In this document: one piece after another, positions 53,699 to 62,690 of the stretch | Position numbering within the stretch: position 1 is the stretch's first letter | Layout of the letters: every line of letters starts with the position of its first letter | From: Pseudoxanthomonas sp. CF385 | GTDB taxonomy: Bacteria > Pseudomonadota > Gammaproteobacteria > Xanthomonadales > Xanthomonadaceae | DNA length: 64,000 bases | Reading direction: 5' to 3' | NCBI RefSeq assembly: GCF_900104255.1 | Contig: NZ_FNKZ01000001.1 | Location: forward strand, 712,001-776,000 | Made by a program: the position numbers and the translations under genes | Notes under the pieces: generated by a model | The model's input: the letters and a program-made list of their open reading frames with translations, nothing else | Databases searched by the model: none | What the model was told of the DNA's origin: nothing

Positions 53699-54529
53699 AT
53701 GCGATTCACCAAGATGCACGGCGCCGGCAACGACTTCGTCGTGCTGGACCTGCGCGACGGCCTGCCGCCGCCGGATGCAGCGCTCGCCGCCCATCTGGCG
53801 GATCGCCACCGGGGCGTGGGCTGCGACCAGATCCTGACGATCGAGCCGCCGCGCTCCGCCGGCGCGGTCGCCGCCTACGGCATCTGGAACGCCGACGGCT
53901 CGCCCTCCCAGCAATGCGGCAACGGTGCGCGCTGCGTGGCGGCGTGGCTGGTGCGCGACGGCGTGGCGCGCGGCGACACCTTCGTCGTCGATAGTCCGCT
54001 GGCGACGCATGCGGTCGAGCGCCTCGGCGAGGACCGCTACGCGATCGCCATGGGGGTGCCGGAATTCGTGCCGGCGTGCATCCCGCTGCGCGGCTTCGAG
54101 CAGCCGCGCGCGGAATACGACGCCGATGTCGATGAGGGTGTGAAGCTGCGCTTCGGTGCGGCATCGATGGGCAACCCGCATGCGGTGATCGAGGTGCCCT
54201 CGGTGGATACCGCGCCGGTGCACCACTACGGTCCGCTGCTGCAGCGCTCGCCGCATTTCCCGGAATCGGTCAACGTCGGTTTCGCCGAGGTCGTCGCGCG
54301 CGATCGCGTGCGCCTGCGCGTCTACGAGCGTGGCGTCGGCGAAACGCTGGCCTGCGGCAGCGGCGCCTGTGCGGCGGCCGCCGTGCTGATCCGCCGCGGG
54401 CGCGTGGATCGCGACGTGGCCATCGTATTGCCGGGTGGGGAGCTCCGCATCCGCTGGCCGTCCGACGACGCGCCCGTCATCATGTCCGGGCCGGCGGCAT
54501 TCGTATTCGAAGGGGAATGGAAAGCATGA
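53699..54529 (+). CDS. dapF: Diaminopimelate epimerase
   Basis: The 276-residue enzyme interconverts LL- and meso-diaminopimelate for lysine and peptidoglycan synthesis. The two catalytic cysteines are seen in QCGNGARC and ACGSGAC, with [12 protein letters not shown] at the start and SMGNPHAV in the middle. Length is normal. The ATG at 53699 begins directly before the conserved FTKMHGAGN. An ATG at 53666, overlapping the lptM stop by 8 bases, would add 11 residues and could couple the genes. Its stop overlaps the DUF484 start (ATGA). Confidence 0.96.
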   Translation: MRFTKMHGAGNDFVVLDLRDGLPPPDAALAAHLADRHRGVGCDQILTIEPPRSAGAVAAYGIWNADGSPSQQCGNGARCVAAWLVRDGVARGDTFVVDSPLATHAVERLGEDRYAIAMGVPEFVPACIPLRGFEQPRAEYDADVDEGVKLRFGAASMGNPHAVIEVPSVDTAPVHHYGPLLQRSPHFPESVNVGFAEVVARDRVRLRVYERGVGETLACGSGACAAAAVLIRRGRVDRDVAIVLPGGELRIRWPSDDAPVIMSGPAAFVFEGEWKA

Positions 54530-55197
54530 GCGAGACACTCGAAAAGCTGGGCGCCCACGAGGTCGCGGCCTGGCTGCGGCGGCACCCGACCTTCCTGAAG
54601 CAGTTCCCCGACCTGGCCCTCAGCCTGGTGGTGCCGCGCGACGAGGGCCCGACCGCGTCGCTGGCCAGCTACCAGCTGGAGGTCCTGCGCGACAAGAACC
54701 GCGAACTGTCCAAGCGCCTCAACGACCTGTTCGGCAACGCACAGGAGAACGAACGCCTGGCGGTGCGCACGCACCAGCTGGCGCTCACCCTGATGAAGCA
54801 GGGCAGCGCCGCCGACACGGTCCGTGCGATGGCGGCCTCGCTGGCGGAGGATTTCAACGGCGACCGCGTGAGCATCGTCCTGCTGGAGCCCGTCGCGGGC
54901 CTGGAGGAGAACGAGTGGCTGCAGGTCGTCCCCGCCGACAATCCGCACATGACGCCGTTCCGGGACTGCCTGCGCGATGGCGAGCCGATCTGCGGACGCC
55001 TGCAGCCTGAGAAGCACGTGCTGCTGTACGGCTCGCGTGCCGAAGAGGTGGCGTCTTCCGCGCTGCTGCCGCTGCCCGGCATCGGGCTGGTGGCGGTGGG
55101 CAGCCGCGACAGCAACCGTTTCTACCCCGGCATGGGCACGCTGTTCCTGCGCATGATGGGCGAGACGCTGGCGACGGCGCTGAAGCGGTTCGCCTGA
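54526..55197 (+). CDS. DUF484 family protein (GAF-like)
   Basis: The 223-residue protein has an N-terminal helical segment ([20 protein letters not shown]), a coiled-coil-like stretch (about 50-85) and a GAF-like domain ending with [16 protein letters not shown]484 proteins are regularly found between dapF and xerC, but their function is unknown. The start overlaps the dapF stop by ATGA and has GGGGA ahead. It is cytoplasmic and should be co-transcribed with dapF and xerC. Confidence 0.9.
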   Translation: MSETLEKLGAHEVAAWLRRHPTFLKQFPDLALSLVVPRDEGPTASLASYQLEVLRDKNRELSKRLNDLFGNAQENERLAVRTHQLALTLMKQGSAADTVRAMAASLAEDFNGDRVSIVLLEPVAGLEENEWLQVVPADNPHMTPFRDCLRDGEPICGRLQPEKHVLLYGSRAEEVASSALLPLPGIGLVAVGSRDSNRFYPGMGTLFLRMMGETLATALKRFA

Positions 55198-55225
55198 TTC
55201 GGGCGGATCGCGCGGACCTGCGCGC

Positions 55226-56104
55226 ATGACGGTCGACGGATTCCTCGCCTATCTCGAAGTCGAGCGTCGCGTCTCCGCGCACACGCTGGATGCCTATCGG
55301 CGCGACCTCGCCGCGTTGACGGAATGGTCCCGGGCGCAAGAGATCGCCGATGTGGCCGAGGTGCAGTCCGAGCAGTTGCGCGGCTTCGTGGCCGCCGAGC
55401 ATCGCCGTGGCCTGTCGCCCAAGAGCCTGCAACGGCGCCTTTCCGCCTGCCGCAGCTTCTACCAGTGGCTGTTGAAGCACGGCCGCATCGCGGCCAGTCC
55501 CGCGGCCGCGCTCCGGGCGCCCAAGGCACCGCGCAAGCTGCCGCAGGTGCTGGATGCCGATGAAGCGGTGCGGCTGGTCGAAGTGCCCACCGACGCACCG
55601 CTGGGCAAACGCGACCGTGCGCTGCTGGAGCTGTTCTATTCCTCGGGCCTGCGGCTGAGCGAACTGTGCACGCTGCGGTGGCGGGACCTCGACATGGCCG
55701 GCGGCATGGTCAACGTGCTCGGCAAGGGCAGCAAGGAGCGACGCGTGCCGGTGGGTTCGCACGCGCGCCGCGCGCTGGAGGAGTGGCGGCAGGAGCGTCC
55801 TGCCGGCAACGACAGCTTCGTCTTCCCCGGGCGCGGCGACGGACCGCTGTCGCAGCGCGCCGTGCAGATCCGCATCAAGCAGCTGGCGCAGCGGCAGGGA
55901 CTGTTCAAGCACGTGCATCCGCACATGCTCCGCCACAGCTTCGCGAGCCACATCCTCGAATCCTCGGGCGACCTGCGCGGTGTGCAGGAACTGCTCGGCC
56001 ATGCCGACATCGCCACCACGCAGATCTACACGCACCTGGACTTCCAGCACCTGGCCAAGGTCTACGACGCCGCGCATCCGAGAGCGAAGCGGAAGAAGGG
56101 CTGA
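55226..56104 (+). CDS. xerC: Tyrosine recombinase XerC
   Basis: The 292-residue recombinase resolves chromosome dimers at dif together with XerD. The catalytic set is complete: Arg in SGLRLSEL, Lys in GKGSKERRVP, HxxR in HMLRHSFASH, His in LGHADI and the nucleophile Tyr in TQIYTHLD. The N-terminal SAM-like DNA-binding domain spans about 1-90. Location after dapF-DUF484 and before hslV is the classic xerC context, separating it from xerD and from phage integrases. It begins 28 bases after DUF484. Confidence 0.96.
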   Translation: MTVDGFLAYLEVERRVSAHTLDAYRRDLAALTEWSRAQEIADVAEVQSEQLRGFVAAEHRRGLSPKSLQRRLSACRSFYQWLLKHGRIAASPAAALRAPKAPRKLPQVLDADEAVRLVEVPTDAPLGKRDRALLELFYSSGLRLSELCTLRWRDLDMAGGMVNVLGKGSKERRVPVGSHARRALEEWRQERPAGNDSFVFPGRGDGPLSQRAVQIRIKQLAQRQGLFKHVHPHMLRHSFASHILESSGDLRGVQELLGHADIATTQIYTHLDFQHLAKVYDAAHPRAKRKKG

Positions 56105-56178
56105 ACCGTCCCGCCGAAGGTCATGCTTGAACCGCCGTCGGGCGTCCCCACCTCTGGATGAACACCCCGGAGGCCTCC

Positions 56179-56730
56179 ATGGACCCCAGCCAGAATCCGA
56201 ACGTCTTCCACGCGACCACCATCCTGTCCGTGCGCCGCAACGGCCACGTCGCCGTCGCCGGCGATGGCCAGGTGACGCTGGGCCACACGGTCATGAAGGG
56301 CAACGCGCGCAAGGTGCGACGGCTCGGACGCGACGGCCAGGTGCTGGCCGGCTTCGCCGGCGCCGCGGCCGATGCATTCACCCTGTTCGAATTGTTCGAA
56401 GCCAAGCTCGAGAAACACGGCCAGCTCACGCGCGCCGCCGTCGAACTGGCGAAGGATTGGCGCACCGAGCGCCGCCTCGGCAAGCTCGAGGCGCTGCTGG
56501 CCGTCGCCGACAAGGAAACCTCGCTGATCATCAGCGGCACCGGCGACGTCATCGAGCCGGAGGACGGCATCATCGCCATCGGCTCGGGCGGTTCCTATGC
56601 GCTGTCCGCCGCGCGCGCGCTGCTCGCGCATACGGAGCTGGATGCGAAATCCATCGCCGTCGAGTCGCTGAACATCGCCGGCGACATCTGCATCTACACC
56701 AACCGCAACGTGGTGGTCGAAGAGCTCTGA
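56179..56730 (+). CDS. hslV: HslV peptidase subunit of the HslUV protease
   Basis: The 183-residue protein is the proteasome-like peptidase of the HslUV ATP-dependent protease. It keeps [26 protein letters not shown] and [15 protein letters not shown]. The catalytic Thr is at residue 13 (HA|TTIL), so the first 12 residues must be removed to expose it, unlike E. coli HslV where only Met is cleaved. The ATG at 56179 follows CGGAGG. The ATG at 56158 would extend the leader by 7 residues. It lies 37 bases before hslU. Confidence 0.95.
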   Translation: MDPSQNPNVFHATTILSVRRNGHVAVAGDGQVTLGHTVMKGNARKVRRLGRDGQVLAGFAGAAADAFTLFELFEAKLEKHGQLTRAAVELAKDWRTERRLGKLEALLAVADKETSLIISGTGDVIEPEDGIIAIGSGGSYALSAARALLAHTELDAKSIAVESLNIAGDICIYTNRNVVVEEL

Positions 56731-56767
56731 GCTCCGATCCCCCGACCGCCCCCATCGACCACATCCC

Positions 56768-58153
56768 ATGACCGAAAACACTTCATCCACGATGACGCCG
56801 CGCGAGATCGTGCAGGAACTGGACCGCCACATCGTCGGCCAGCATGCCGCCAAGCGCGCCGTCGCCATCGCCCTGCGCAACCGCTGGCGCCGCATGCAGC
56901 TGGACGCCAGCCTGCGCAACGAGGTGATGCCGAAGAACATCCTGCTGATCGGTCCGACCGGTGTCGGCAAGACCGAGATCGCCCGTCGCCTGGCCACGCT
57001 CGCCAACGCGCCGTTCGTGAAGGTCGAGGCCACCCGCTTCACCGAGGTCGGCTACGTCGGCAAGGACGTCGAGCAGATCGTCCGCGACCTGGCCGACACC
57101 GCGGTGAAGATGTACCGCGAACAGGCCAAGGCGCGCATGCGCACCCAGGCCGAGGAGCGTGCCGAGGATCGCATCCTCGACGCCCTGCTGCCGCGTCGCG
57201 ACGGTGCGGGCGGCGGGTTCGGCTTCGGCGCGAACACCACCACGGTCGACATCGGCGCCGAGCCGTCCTCGAAGGAATCGGAGACCCGGCAGAAGCTGCG
57301 CCGCCAGTTGCGCAACGGCGACCTGGACGAGCGCGAGATCGAACTGGAACTGGCGGCCAACGTCGGCGTCGACATCATGACGCCGCCCGGCATGGAGGAG
57401 ATGGGCCAGCAACTGCGCCAGATGTTCTCCAACCTGGGCGGCGGCAAGACCCACAAGCGCACCGTGACCATCAAGGCCGCGCGTCCGCAACTGGTCGAAG
57501 AAGAAGCCGGCAAGCTGGTCAACGAGGACGACATCCGCGCCGCCGCGATCGAGGCCTGCGAGCAGCACGGCATCGTCTTCATCGACGAGATCGACAAGGT
57601 CGCCAAGCGCAGCGGCAACGTGGGCGGCGCCGATGTCAGCCGCGAGGGCGTGCAGCGCGACCTGCTGCCCTTGGTGGAAGGCAGCAACGTGTCGACCAAG
57701 TACGGCACGGTGAAGACGGACCACATCCTGTTCATCGCCTCCGGCGCATTCCACCTCGCGAAGCCGAGCGACCTGATTCCGGAACTGCAGGGCCGTTTCC
57801 CGATCCGCGTCGAGCTGTCGGCGCTGAGCAAGGAAGACTTCATCCGCATCCTCACCGAACCCAAGGCGGCGCTCAGCAAGCAGTACGTCGAGCTGATGAA
57901 GACCGAGGGCGTGGCCTTGCGCTTCAGCGACGATGCCATCGACCGCCTCGCCGAGATCGCCGCGCTGGTCAACGAGCGCCAGGAGAACATCGGTGCGCGC
58001 CGCCTGCATACGGTGCTCGAGCGCCTGCTCGACACGCTGAGCTACGAAGCGCCCGACCGCGACGGCCAGAGCATCACCATCGACCGCGCCTACGTCGATG
58101 CGCACTTGGGCGAACTGGTGCAGGACCCGGACCTGAGCCGCTACATCCTGTAA
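56768..58153 (+). CDS. hslU: HslU ATPase subunit of the HslUV protease
   Basis: This 461-residue AAA+ unfoldase has Walker A in GPTGVGKTE, Walker B in VFIDEIDK, the pore motif GYVGKD, an intermediate I-domain (about 110-245) and the C-terminal tail ending DLSRYIL that inserts into HslV. Length is normal. It unfolds substrates and feeds them to HslV in the cytoplasm. No clear ribosome site precedes the ATG, and translation may depend on hslV. A terminator follows directly. Confidence 0.97.
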   Translation: MTENTSSTMTPREIVQELDRHIVGQHAAKRAVAIALRNRWRRMQLDASLRNEVMPKNILLIGPTGVGKTEIARRLATLANAPFVKVEATRFTEVGYVGKDVEQIVRDLADTAVKMYREQAKARMRTQAEERAEDRILDALLPRRDGAGGGFGFGANTTTVDIGAEPSSKESETRQKLRRQLRNGDLDEREIELELAANVGVDIMTPPGMEEMGQQLRQMFSNLGGGKTHKRTVTIKAARPQLVEEEAGKLVNEDDIRAAAIEACEQHGIVFIDEIDKVAKRSGNVGGADVSREGVQRDLLPLVEGSNVSTKYGTVKTDHILFIASGAFHLAKPSDLIPELQGRFPIRVELSALSKEDFIRILTEPKAALSKQYVELMKTEGVALRFSDDAIDRLAEIAALVNERQENIGARRLHTVLERLLDTLSYEAPDRDGQSITIDRAYVDAHLGELVQDPDLSRYIL

Positions 58154-58159
58154 CCACCG

Positions 58160-58190
58160 GAACCCGCCGCAAGGCGGGTTCTTCGTTTCC
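58160..58190 (+). terminator. Rho-independent terminator after hslU
   Basis: GAACCCGCC (58160-58168), a GCAA loop and GGCGGGTTC (58173-58181) form a 9-pair stem followed by TTCGTTT, 6 bases after the hslU stop. Confidence 0.85.
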
Positions 58191-58246
58191 GGAGGGCATC
58201 GACCCGTCGGTTACAATCGACGCCTCTTCCTGCCGTCTTCGTTTCC

Positions 58247-58585
58247 ATGAGCTCGTTGCCTCCCTGTCCCGAGTGCGCCTCGGCCTACACCTACGAGGAC
58301 GGCGCGCAGCTGGTGTGCCCCGAGTGCGGCCACGAATGGTCCGCCGAAGCGGCCGGCGCCGGCGACGACGAACGCGTCATCAAGGACGCCAACGGCAACC
58401 TGCTGCAGGACGGCGACACCGTCACCGTCATCAAGGACCTGAAGGTGAAAGGTTCGTCGCTGGTGGTGAAGGTGGGGACCAAGGTCAAGAACATCCGCCT
58501 GGTCGACGGCGACCACGACATCGACTGCAAGATCGACGGCATCGGCGCGATGAAGCTCAAGTCGGAGTTCGTCCGCAAGGCTTGA
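58247..58585 (+). CDS. PhnA/YjdM-type zinc-ribbon protein
   Basis: The 112-residue protein has two CPEC knuckles ([13 protein letters not shown] and CPECGHEW) forming a zinc ribbon and a C-terminal PhnA beta domain ([41 protein letters not shown]). Family members are small, cytoplasmic and widespread. Despite the PhnA name, a phosphonoacetate hydrolase role is not supported for this group and the function is open. A TACAAT at 58212-58217 is a plausible -10, giving a leader of about 23 bases. It is convergent with the deaminase gene. Confidence 0.88.
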   Translation: MSSLPPCPECASAYTYEDGAQLVCPECGHEWSAEAAGAGDDERVIKDANGNLLQDGDTVTVIKDLKVKGSSLVVKVGTKVKNIRLVDGDHDIDCKIDGIGAMKLKSEFVRKA

Positions 58586-58593
58586 GCGGCGCT

Positions 58594-59040
58594 TCAGTCC
58601 TCGCCGATGTCCTCGTTCCACACCTCGGGATTGGCGCGGATGTAGTCGCCGAGCAGGGTGATGCAGGTGTCGTCCTGCAGGTCGATGACGTTGACGCCCG
58701 ATTCGCGCAGCCAGTCCAGGCCGCCCTGGAAGTTCACCGATTCGCCCACCACCACGGTGCCGATGTTGAACTGGCGCACCAGCCCGCTGCAGTACCAGCA
58801 AGGGGCCAATGTGGTGACCATGATGGTGTCGCGGTAGCGGCGCTGGCGGCCGGCCTTGCGGAAGGCATCGGTCTCGCCGTGTACGGAGGGATCGCCTTCC
58901 TGCACGCGGCGGTTGTGGCCGCAGCCCAGCAGGCGTCCGTCGTTGTGGTAGAGCGCCGCGCCGATGGGGATGCCGCCTTCGGCCAGGCCCTGGCGGGCTT
59001 CGGCGACGGCGGTTTCGAGGAGGGCGCGGTAGTCGGGCAT
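58594..59040 (-). CDS. Cytosine deaminase (fungal FCY1-like zinc enzyme)
   Basis: The 148-residue protein has the zinc-dependent deaminase motifs VHGETDA (His and the catalytic Glu) and LAPCWYC (two Cys). It also has the cytosine-deaminase-specific segments VVVGESVNFQGG and a C-terminal PEVWNEDIGED that closely resembles the end of yeast cytosine deaminase. It should convert cytosine to uracil in pyrimidine salvage. It is unlike the larger bacterial CodA, so past transfer from or shared ancestry with fungal-type enzymes is possible. It is convergent with the PhnA gene and divergent from the first protease. Confidence 0.85.
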   Translation of the reverse strand: MPDYRALLETAVAEARQGLAEGGIPIGAALYHNDGRLLGCGHNRRVQEGDPSVHGETDAFRKAGRQRRYRDTIMVTTLAPCWYCSGLVRQFNIGTVVVGESVNFQGGLDWLRESGVNVIDLQDDTCITLLGDYIRANPEVWNEDIGED

Positions 59041-59186
59041 GGGGTTCTCGGGGCGGGGGAGCGTGACGCCCCTCTAGGAATCCAGCTTCACATATCGCCT
59101 ACTGTGACGCTACTCGCAGCGCGGCGGGGCAGCCCTCTGGCATCCAGGGGCATGGATCGCGCCGCCACGTCAGGAGCCAGGGGATC

Positions 59187-60815
59187 ATGGACATGGGAAT
59201 GAGCACGACGACGGGTCGCGCGCTGGCGATCGTCGCCTGCGCTGCGTGGGGTATCGCGGCGCTGCCGTCCGCACGCGCACAGAGCATCGAGCAGGGCCTG
59301 CTGCAGCTGGAGTGGGGCGATCCCGCCCCGGCGGCGCCGGGCAAGGTACAGCGCGAATCCCGCTTCAACGCGCATCTGGTGAGGGACGACGGCAGCCGCA
59401 TCGCGCTGGATCCCGCACAGGCGCGCCGTGCGGCGGGCGATCTGTATGTCCTCGCCAACCGGCGCGTGGCGATCGCGTTCGGCGCCCCGGGCAAGACGCC
59501 CGCGTCCGCCCCGGCGATCGAAGCCATCGTGCCCGCGGACCGCGTCAGCCAATCCGCACCGGTCACGGCGGCCAACGCCCGCGTGGCCGCCGCCGCGCCG
59601 GTGAACGGCGTCACCCGCTGGGTCACGCTGATGTGCAAGTTCAGCGACATCGCCGCCGAGCAGAAGGCGCTGCCGTTCTTCCAGTCGCAGTATGGCGAAG
59701 CGGCGGGCCAGCTGGGCCACTACTGGCGCGAAGTGTCCTACAACAAGATCAACCTCGCCGGCAGCAGCGCCTACGGCTGGTTTGCCTTGCCGCAGCCCCG
59801 CAGCTACTACGTCACGCAGGAGAACGGCAAGGACAAGGCGGACCTGAAGAAGTTGTTCGCCGACTGCGGCGCGGCCGCCGATGCGTCGGTCGACTTCGGC
59901 AGCGTGCAGGGCGTGAACATGATGTTCAACGGCGAGCTCGATGGGTTCGCCTGGGGCGGCGGCAGCTGCGCACCGCTGGAGGGTCGCGCGAACCTGTGCA
60001 CGCGGGTGACCTGGAATCCGCCCTGGTCCTTCAGCAATCTCGCACCGCTCGCGCACGAGATGGGCCATGGCTACGGCCTGCCCCATTCGGACAATTCCGA
60101 TGGCGACGACGACACCTACGACAATCCGTGGGACGTGATGAGCGATGGATGGAGCAACGTGGTGCGCGATGCCACATACGGTGCGCGGCCGAAGCACATC
60201 AACATCTTCCAGCGCCACCGCCTGAGCTGGGTGGACGCCGCGCGCCAGCAGGTGCTGCTGCTGGGCGACGTCACGACGCGCCAGATCGCACTGGACTACG
60301 CGCATCTGCCGGGCTCCACCAACGTGCAGATGCTGGTGCTTTCGCTGTCGCCGCAGGCCGACCCCTACGCGACCGTGGTGTACACGCTGGAAGCCCGCAA
60401 GCGCGAGGGCGCCTACGAGGGCGCGCTCGCGGGCGATGCGGTGGTCATCCACAAGATCCAGGCGTCGGGCACGGCCTACAGCGTCGATGCCGACGTCCCG
60501 CCCGCCAACACCTCGAACAACGAGGGCTCGATGTTCAAGCTCGGCGAGCGCTGGCTGACACCCGAAGGCACGCATGCGGTCACCATCACGGCGCAGACCG
60601 CCACGGGGTTCCTGGTGACGGTCGGGCCCGCCCGTGTCATGAGCAGCCCGAACCCGCCCCGGCTCAAGCCCAGTGGCGTGTCCGCGTCGTCCGCACCCTC
60701 GTCCACGGATGCGCGGGTGACCACAGGCGGTGCGCGCGTGCCGCCGGCCACCACCGAACGCTGCACGGAACCTGGCCGGACGACGGCTCAGAAGTGCGCA
60801 ACGCGCGCGCGTTGA
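59187..60815 (+). CDS. Secreted zinc metalloprotease of the metzincin/M6-like type, copy 1
   Basis: The 542-residue protein has a signal peptide (ALAIVACAAWGIAALPSARAQ) and an N-terminal region of about 150 residues. The catalytic domain has an extended zinc motif, AHEMGHGYGLPHS (HExxHxxGxxH), and a Met-turn-like DVMSDGW. A C-terminal beta domain contains NTSNNEGSMFKLGERW, and the tail is Ser/Pro/Thr-rich and low in complexity. The set fits the metzincin clan, resembling M6-type peptidases. Acidic DNSDGDDDTYDNPWD near the site may bind calcium. It is predicted extracellular or periplasmic. The downstream gene is a paralogue of the same layout, so this is a tandem duplication. Confidence 0.83.
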   Translation: MDMGMSTTTGRALAIVACAAWGIAALPSARAQSIEQGLLQLEWGDPAPAAPGKVQRESRFNAHLVRDDGSRIALDPAQARRAAGDLYVLANRRVAIAFGAPGKTPASAPAIEAIVPADRVSQSAPVTAANARVAAAAPVNGVTRWVTLMCKFSDIAAEQKALPFFQSQYGEAAGQLGHYWREVSYNKINLAGSSAYGWFALPQPRSYYVTQENGKDKADLKKLFADCGAAADASVDFGSVQGVNMMFNGELDGFAWGGGSCAPLEGRANLCTRVTWNPPWSFSNLAPLAHEMGHGYGLPHSDNSDGDDDTYDNPWDVMSDGWSNVVRDATYGARPKHINIFQRHRLSWVDAARQQVLLLGDVTTRQIALDYAHLPGSTNVQMLVLSLSPQADPYATVVYTLEARKREGAYEGALAGDAVVIHKIQASGTAYSVDADVPPANTSNNEGSMFKLGERWLTPEGTHAVTITAQTATGFLVTVGPARVMSSPNPPRLKPSGVSASSAPSSTDARVTTGGARVPPATTERCTEPGRTTAQKCATRAR

Positions 60816-61020
60816 TGTAGGGAAAATCCCGACATCGCGGCGGCCGGTTACGGCGGGCCCGCGCGCGTTTTCCCGACCTGCATCCCAGTTCGGAACATCA
60901 CCGCTCAAGCCGCACGCTCAGCGGCCGACACCGCAGCATGGCGGCGCCATTCCGGCCCGCCCGCCGTGAGTGGAGTCGTGCGTGGTCCATCGACGATCCG
61001 CCGACGCGCGGGGTTCGCGC

Positions 61021-62646
61021 ATGCATGCGTGGGCCGCCGGGTTCGTGTTGGCACTGGCTGGCTTGTCTGCGGTTCCGCCCTCGCGTGCGGACACCGTGGT
61101 GCAGGGCATCCTGCAGTTGCAGTGGGCGGATCCTCCGCGCGCGACCCCTGGCCGTGCGCAAGCCGCACCGCAACTCGACGTCTGGCTCGAAACCGCACCC
61201 GGGCAGCGCGTGGCGCTCGACGCCGCGCAGGCGCGCCGCGCGGCAGGCGATCTCTACGCGCTGGCCAATCGCCATGTCGCGGTGTCCTACCAAGCGTCGG
61301 CCGCCAAGACGCAGCGCCTCCTGTCCTTGTCCCCCGTGATCGATGCGATCGTGCCGACCGGCCGCGTGGCGGCGCGCGCGACCGTCGCGAGCGCGGAGGG
61401 GCGCGTGATGGCGGCGGCGCCGGTGCTCGGCAGCACGCGCTGGGTGACGCTGATGTGCAAGTTCGCCGACATCGCCACCGAACAGAAGCCGCGTGATTTC
61501 TTCCAGGCCCAGTACGGCACGGCACCCGGCCAGCTGGGCCATTACTGGTCCGAGGTCTCTTACGGCCAGGTGGACCTGTCCGGCAGCTCCGCCCATGGCT
61601 GGTACACGCTGCCGCAGCCCCGCGAGGCCTATCTGGCCGTCGTGAACGGCAAGCAGAAGGCGCAGTTGTCGCAGCTGTTCGTGGACTGCGCCGCCGCCGC
61701 GGATGCCGACGTCGACTTCCGGGGCGTGCAGGGCGTCAACCTGATGTTCAACGGCGAGCTGGACGGCAACGCCTGGGGCGGCGGTGCGTGCGCGACCCTC
61801 GACGGCGCCTATACCTGCACGCGGGTGACGTGGAGCCCGCCGTGGTCGTTCGCGAACCTGGCGCCGCTCGCGCATGAGATGGGGCACGGCTACGGCCTGC
61901 CGCACTCCAACAATTCGGATGGTGACGGCGATACCTACGACAATCCGTGGGACCTGATGAGCGATGCGTGGCGCAACGCCACCAGCGACGCCACCTTCGG
62001 CACGCTGCCCAAGCACGTCAACATGTACCAGCGTGAGCGACTGGGCTGGCTGCCCGCCGCGCGCAAGCGCGTCATCGACGCCGACAATACCGGGACGCAC
62101 GAGATCGAGCTGGACGCCGGCAGCCTGCGCGGTTCGTCCAACACGCAGCTGGTCGTTCTCGCGATGCCGGCGCAGCCCGACCCCTACAAGACCGTGATCT
62201 ACACGCTGGAGGCGCGCCGACGCACGGGCACGTACGAAGCGAAGCTCGCGGGCGACGCCGTGATCGTCCACACGCTGGAGGACTACGGCATCGCCTACAG
62301 CATCGACACGGATACACCGGTCGCCGACGTGTCCAACAACGAAGGCTCGATGCTGAAGGTGGGCGAGCGCTGGAACACGCCCGACGAACGACACTGGGTC
62401 GAAGTCGTTGCGGCCACGGCGGAGGGCTTCCGCGTGCGCGTGGGGCCGCGGCCCCGGATGATGAGTTCACCCGCGCCCGTGCTGGTGAAGCCTGCCACGC
62501 CCACGGCGTCGTCGCAGGCGGCCGGCGGCACCGGAACGCCCTCGGCGCCCGCCCTGGCGACGCGTTCGACCACGCCGAAAAGCCGGTGCAGCGCGCTTCC
62601 CCGCCTGCTGAGGCATCCGGCCCTGTGCGCGCTGCTGGAGCCCTGA
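61021..62646 (+). CDS. Secreted zinc metalloprotease of the metzincin/M6-like type, copy 2
   Basis: The 541-residue paralogue of the upstream protein shares its signal peptide, the N-terminal QGILQLQWADPP segment, LDAAQARRAAGDLY, the active site LAPLAHEMGHGYGLPHS, the Met-turn DLMSDAW and the NNEGSMLKVGERW C-domain. It differs in substrate-region residues and in its Cys-bearing tail. Both active sites are intact. The ATG at 61021 was chosen because it gives the signal peptide at once; the longer frame begins at a GTG at 60970. About 205 bases separate the copies, long enough for a separate promoter. Confidence 0.83.
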   Translation: MHAWAAGFVLALAGLSAVPPSRADTVVQGILQLQWADPPRATPGRAQAAPQLDVWLETAPGQRVALDAAQARRAAGDLYALANRHVAVSYQASAAKTQRLLSLSPVIDAIVPTGRVAARATVASAEGRVMAAAPVLGSTRWVTLMCKFADIATEQKPRDFFQAQYGTAPGQLGHYWSEVSYGQVDLSGSSAHGWYTLPQPREAYLAVVNGKQKAQLSQLFVDCAAAADADVDFRGVQGVNLMFNGELDGNAWGGGACATLDGAYTCTRVTWSPPWSFANLAPLAHEMGHGYGLPHSNNSDGDGDTYDNPWDLMSDAWRNATSDATFGTLPKHVNMYQRERLGWLPAARKRVIDADNTGTHEIELDAGSLRGSSNTQLVVLAMPAQPDPYKTVIYTLEARRRTGTYEAKLAGDAVIVHTLEDYGIAYSIDTDTPVADVSNNEGSMLKVGERWNTPDERHWVEVVAATAEGFRVRVGPRPRMMSSPAPVLVKPATPTASSQAAGGTGTPSAPALATRSTTPKSRCSALPRLLRHPALCALLEP

Positions 62647-62678
62647 GGGTCAGGGCCACCCGGCTGCGCGGGTAGTGC

Positions 62679-62684
62679 GATAAT
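62679..62684 (+). promoter_or_regulatory. -10 element of ubiE (leaderless type)
   Basis: GATAAT, 6 bases (CGGGGC), then ATG, with no Shine-Dalgarno match. This is the same hexamer and spacing as for hemC. Confidence 0.5.
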
Positions 62685-62690
62685 CGGGGC

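Noticed and set aside
58247-58585. Annotation of the zinc-ribbon protein as phosphonoacetate hydrolase
   Set aside because: The PhnA name is historical for this small family. No hydrolase active site is visible and no phosphonate genes are nearby.
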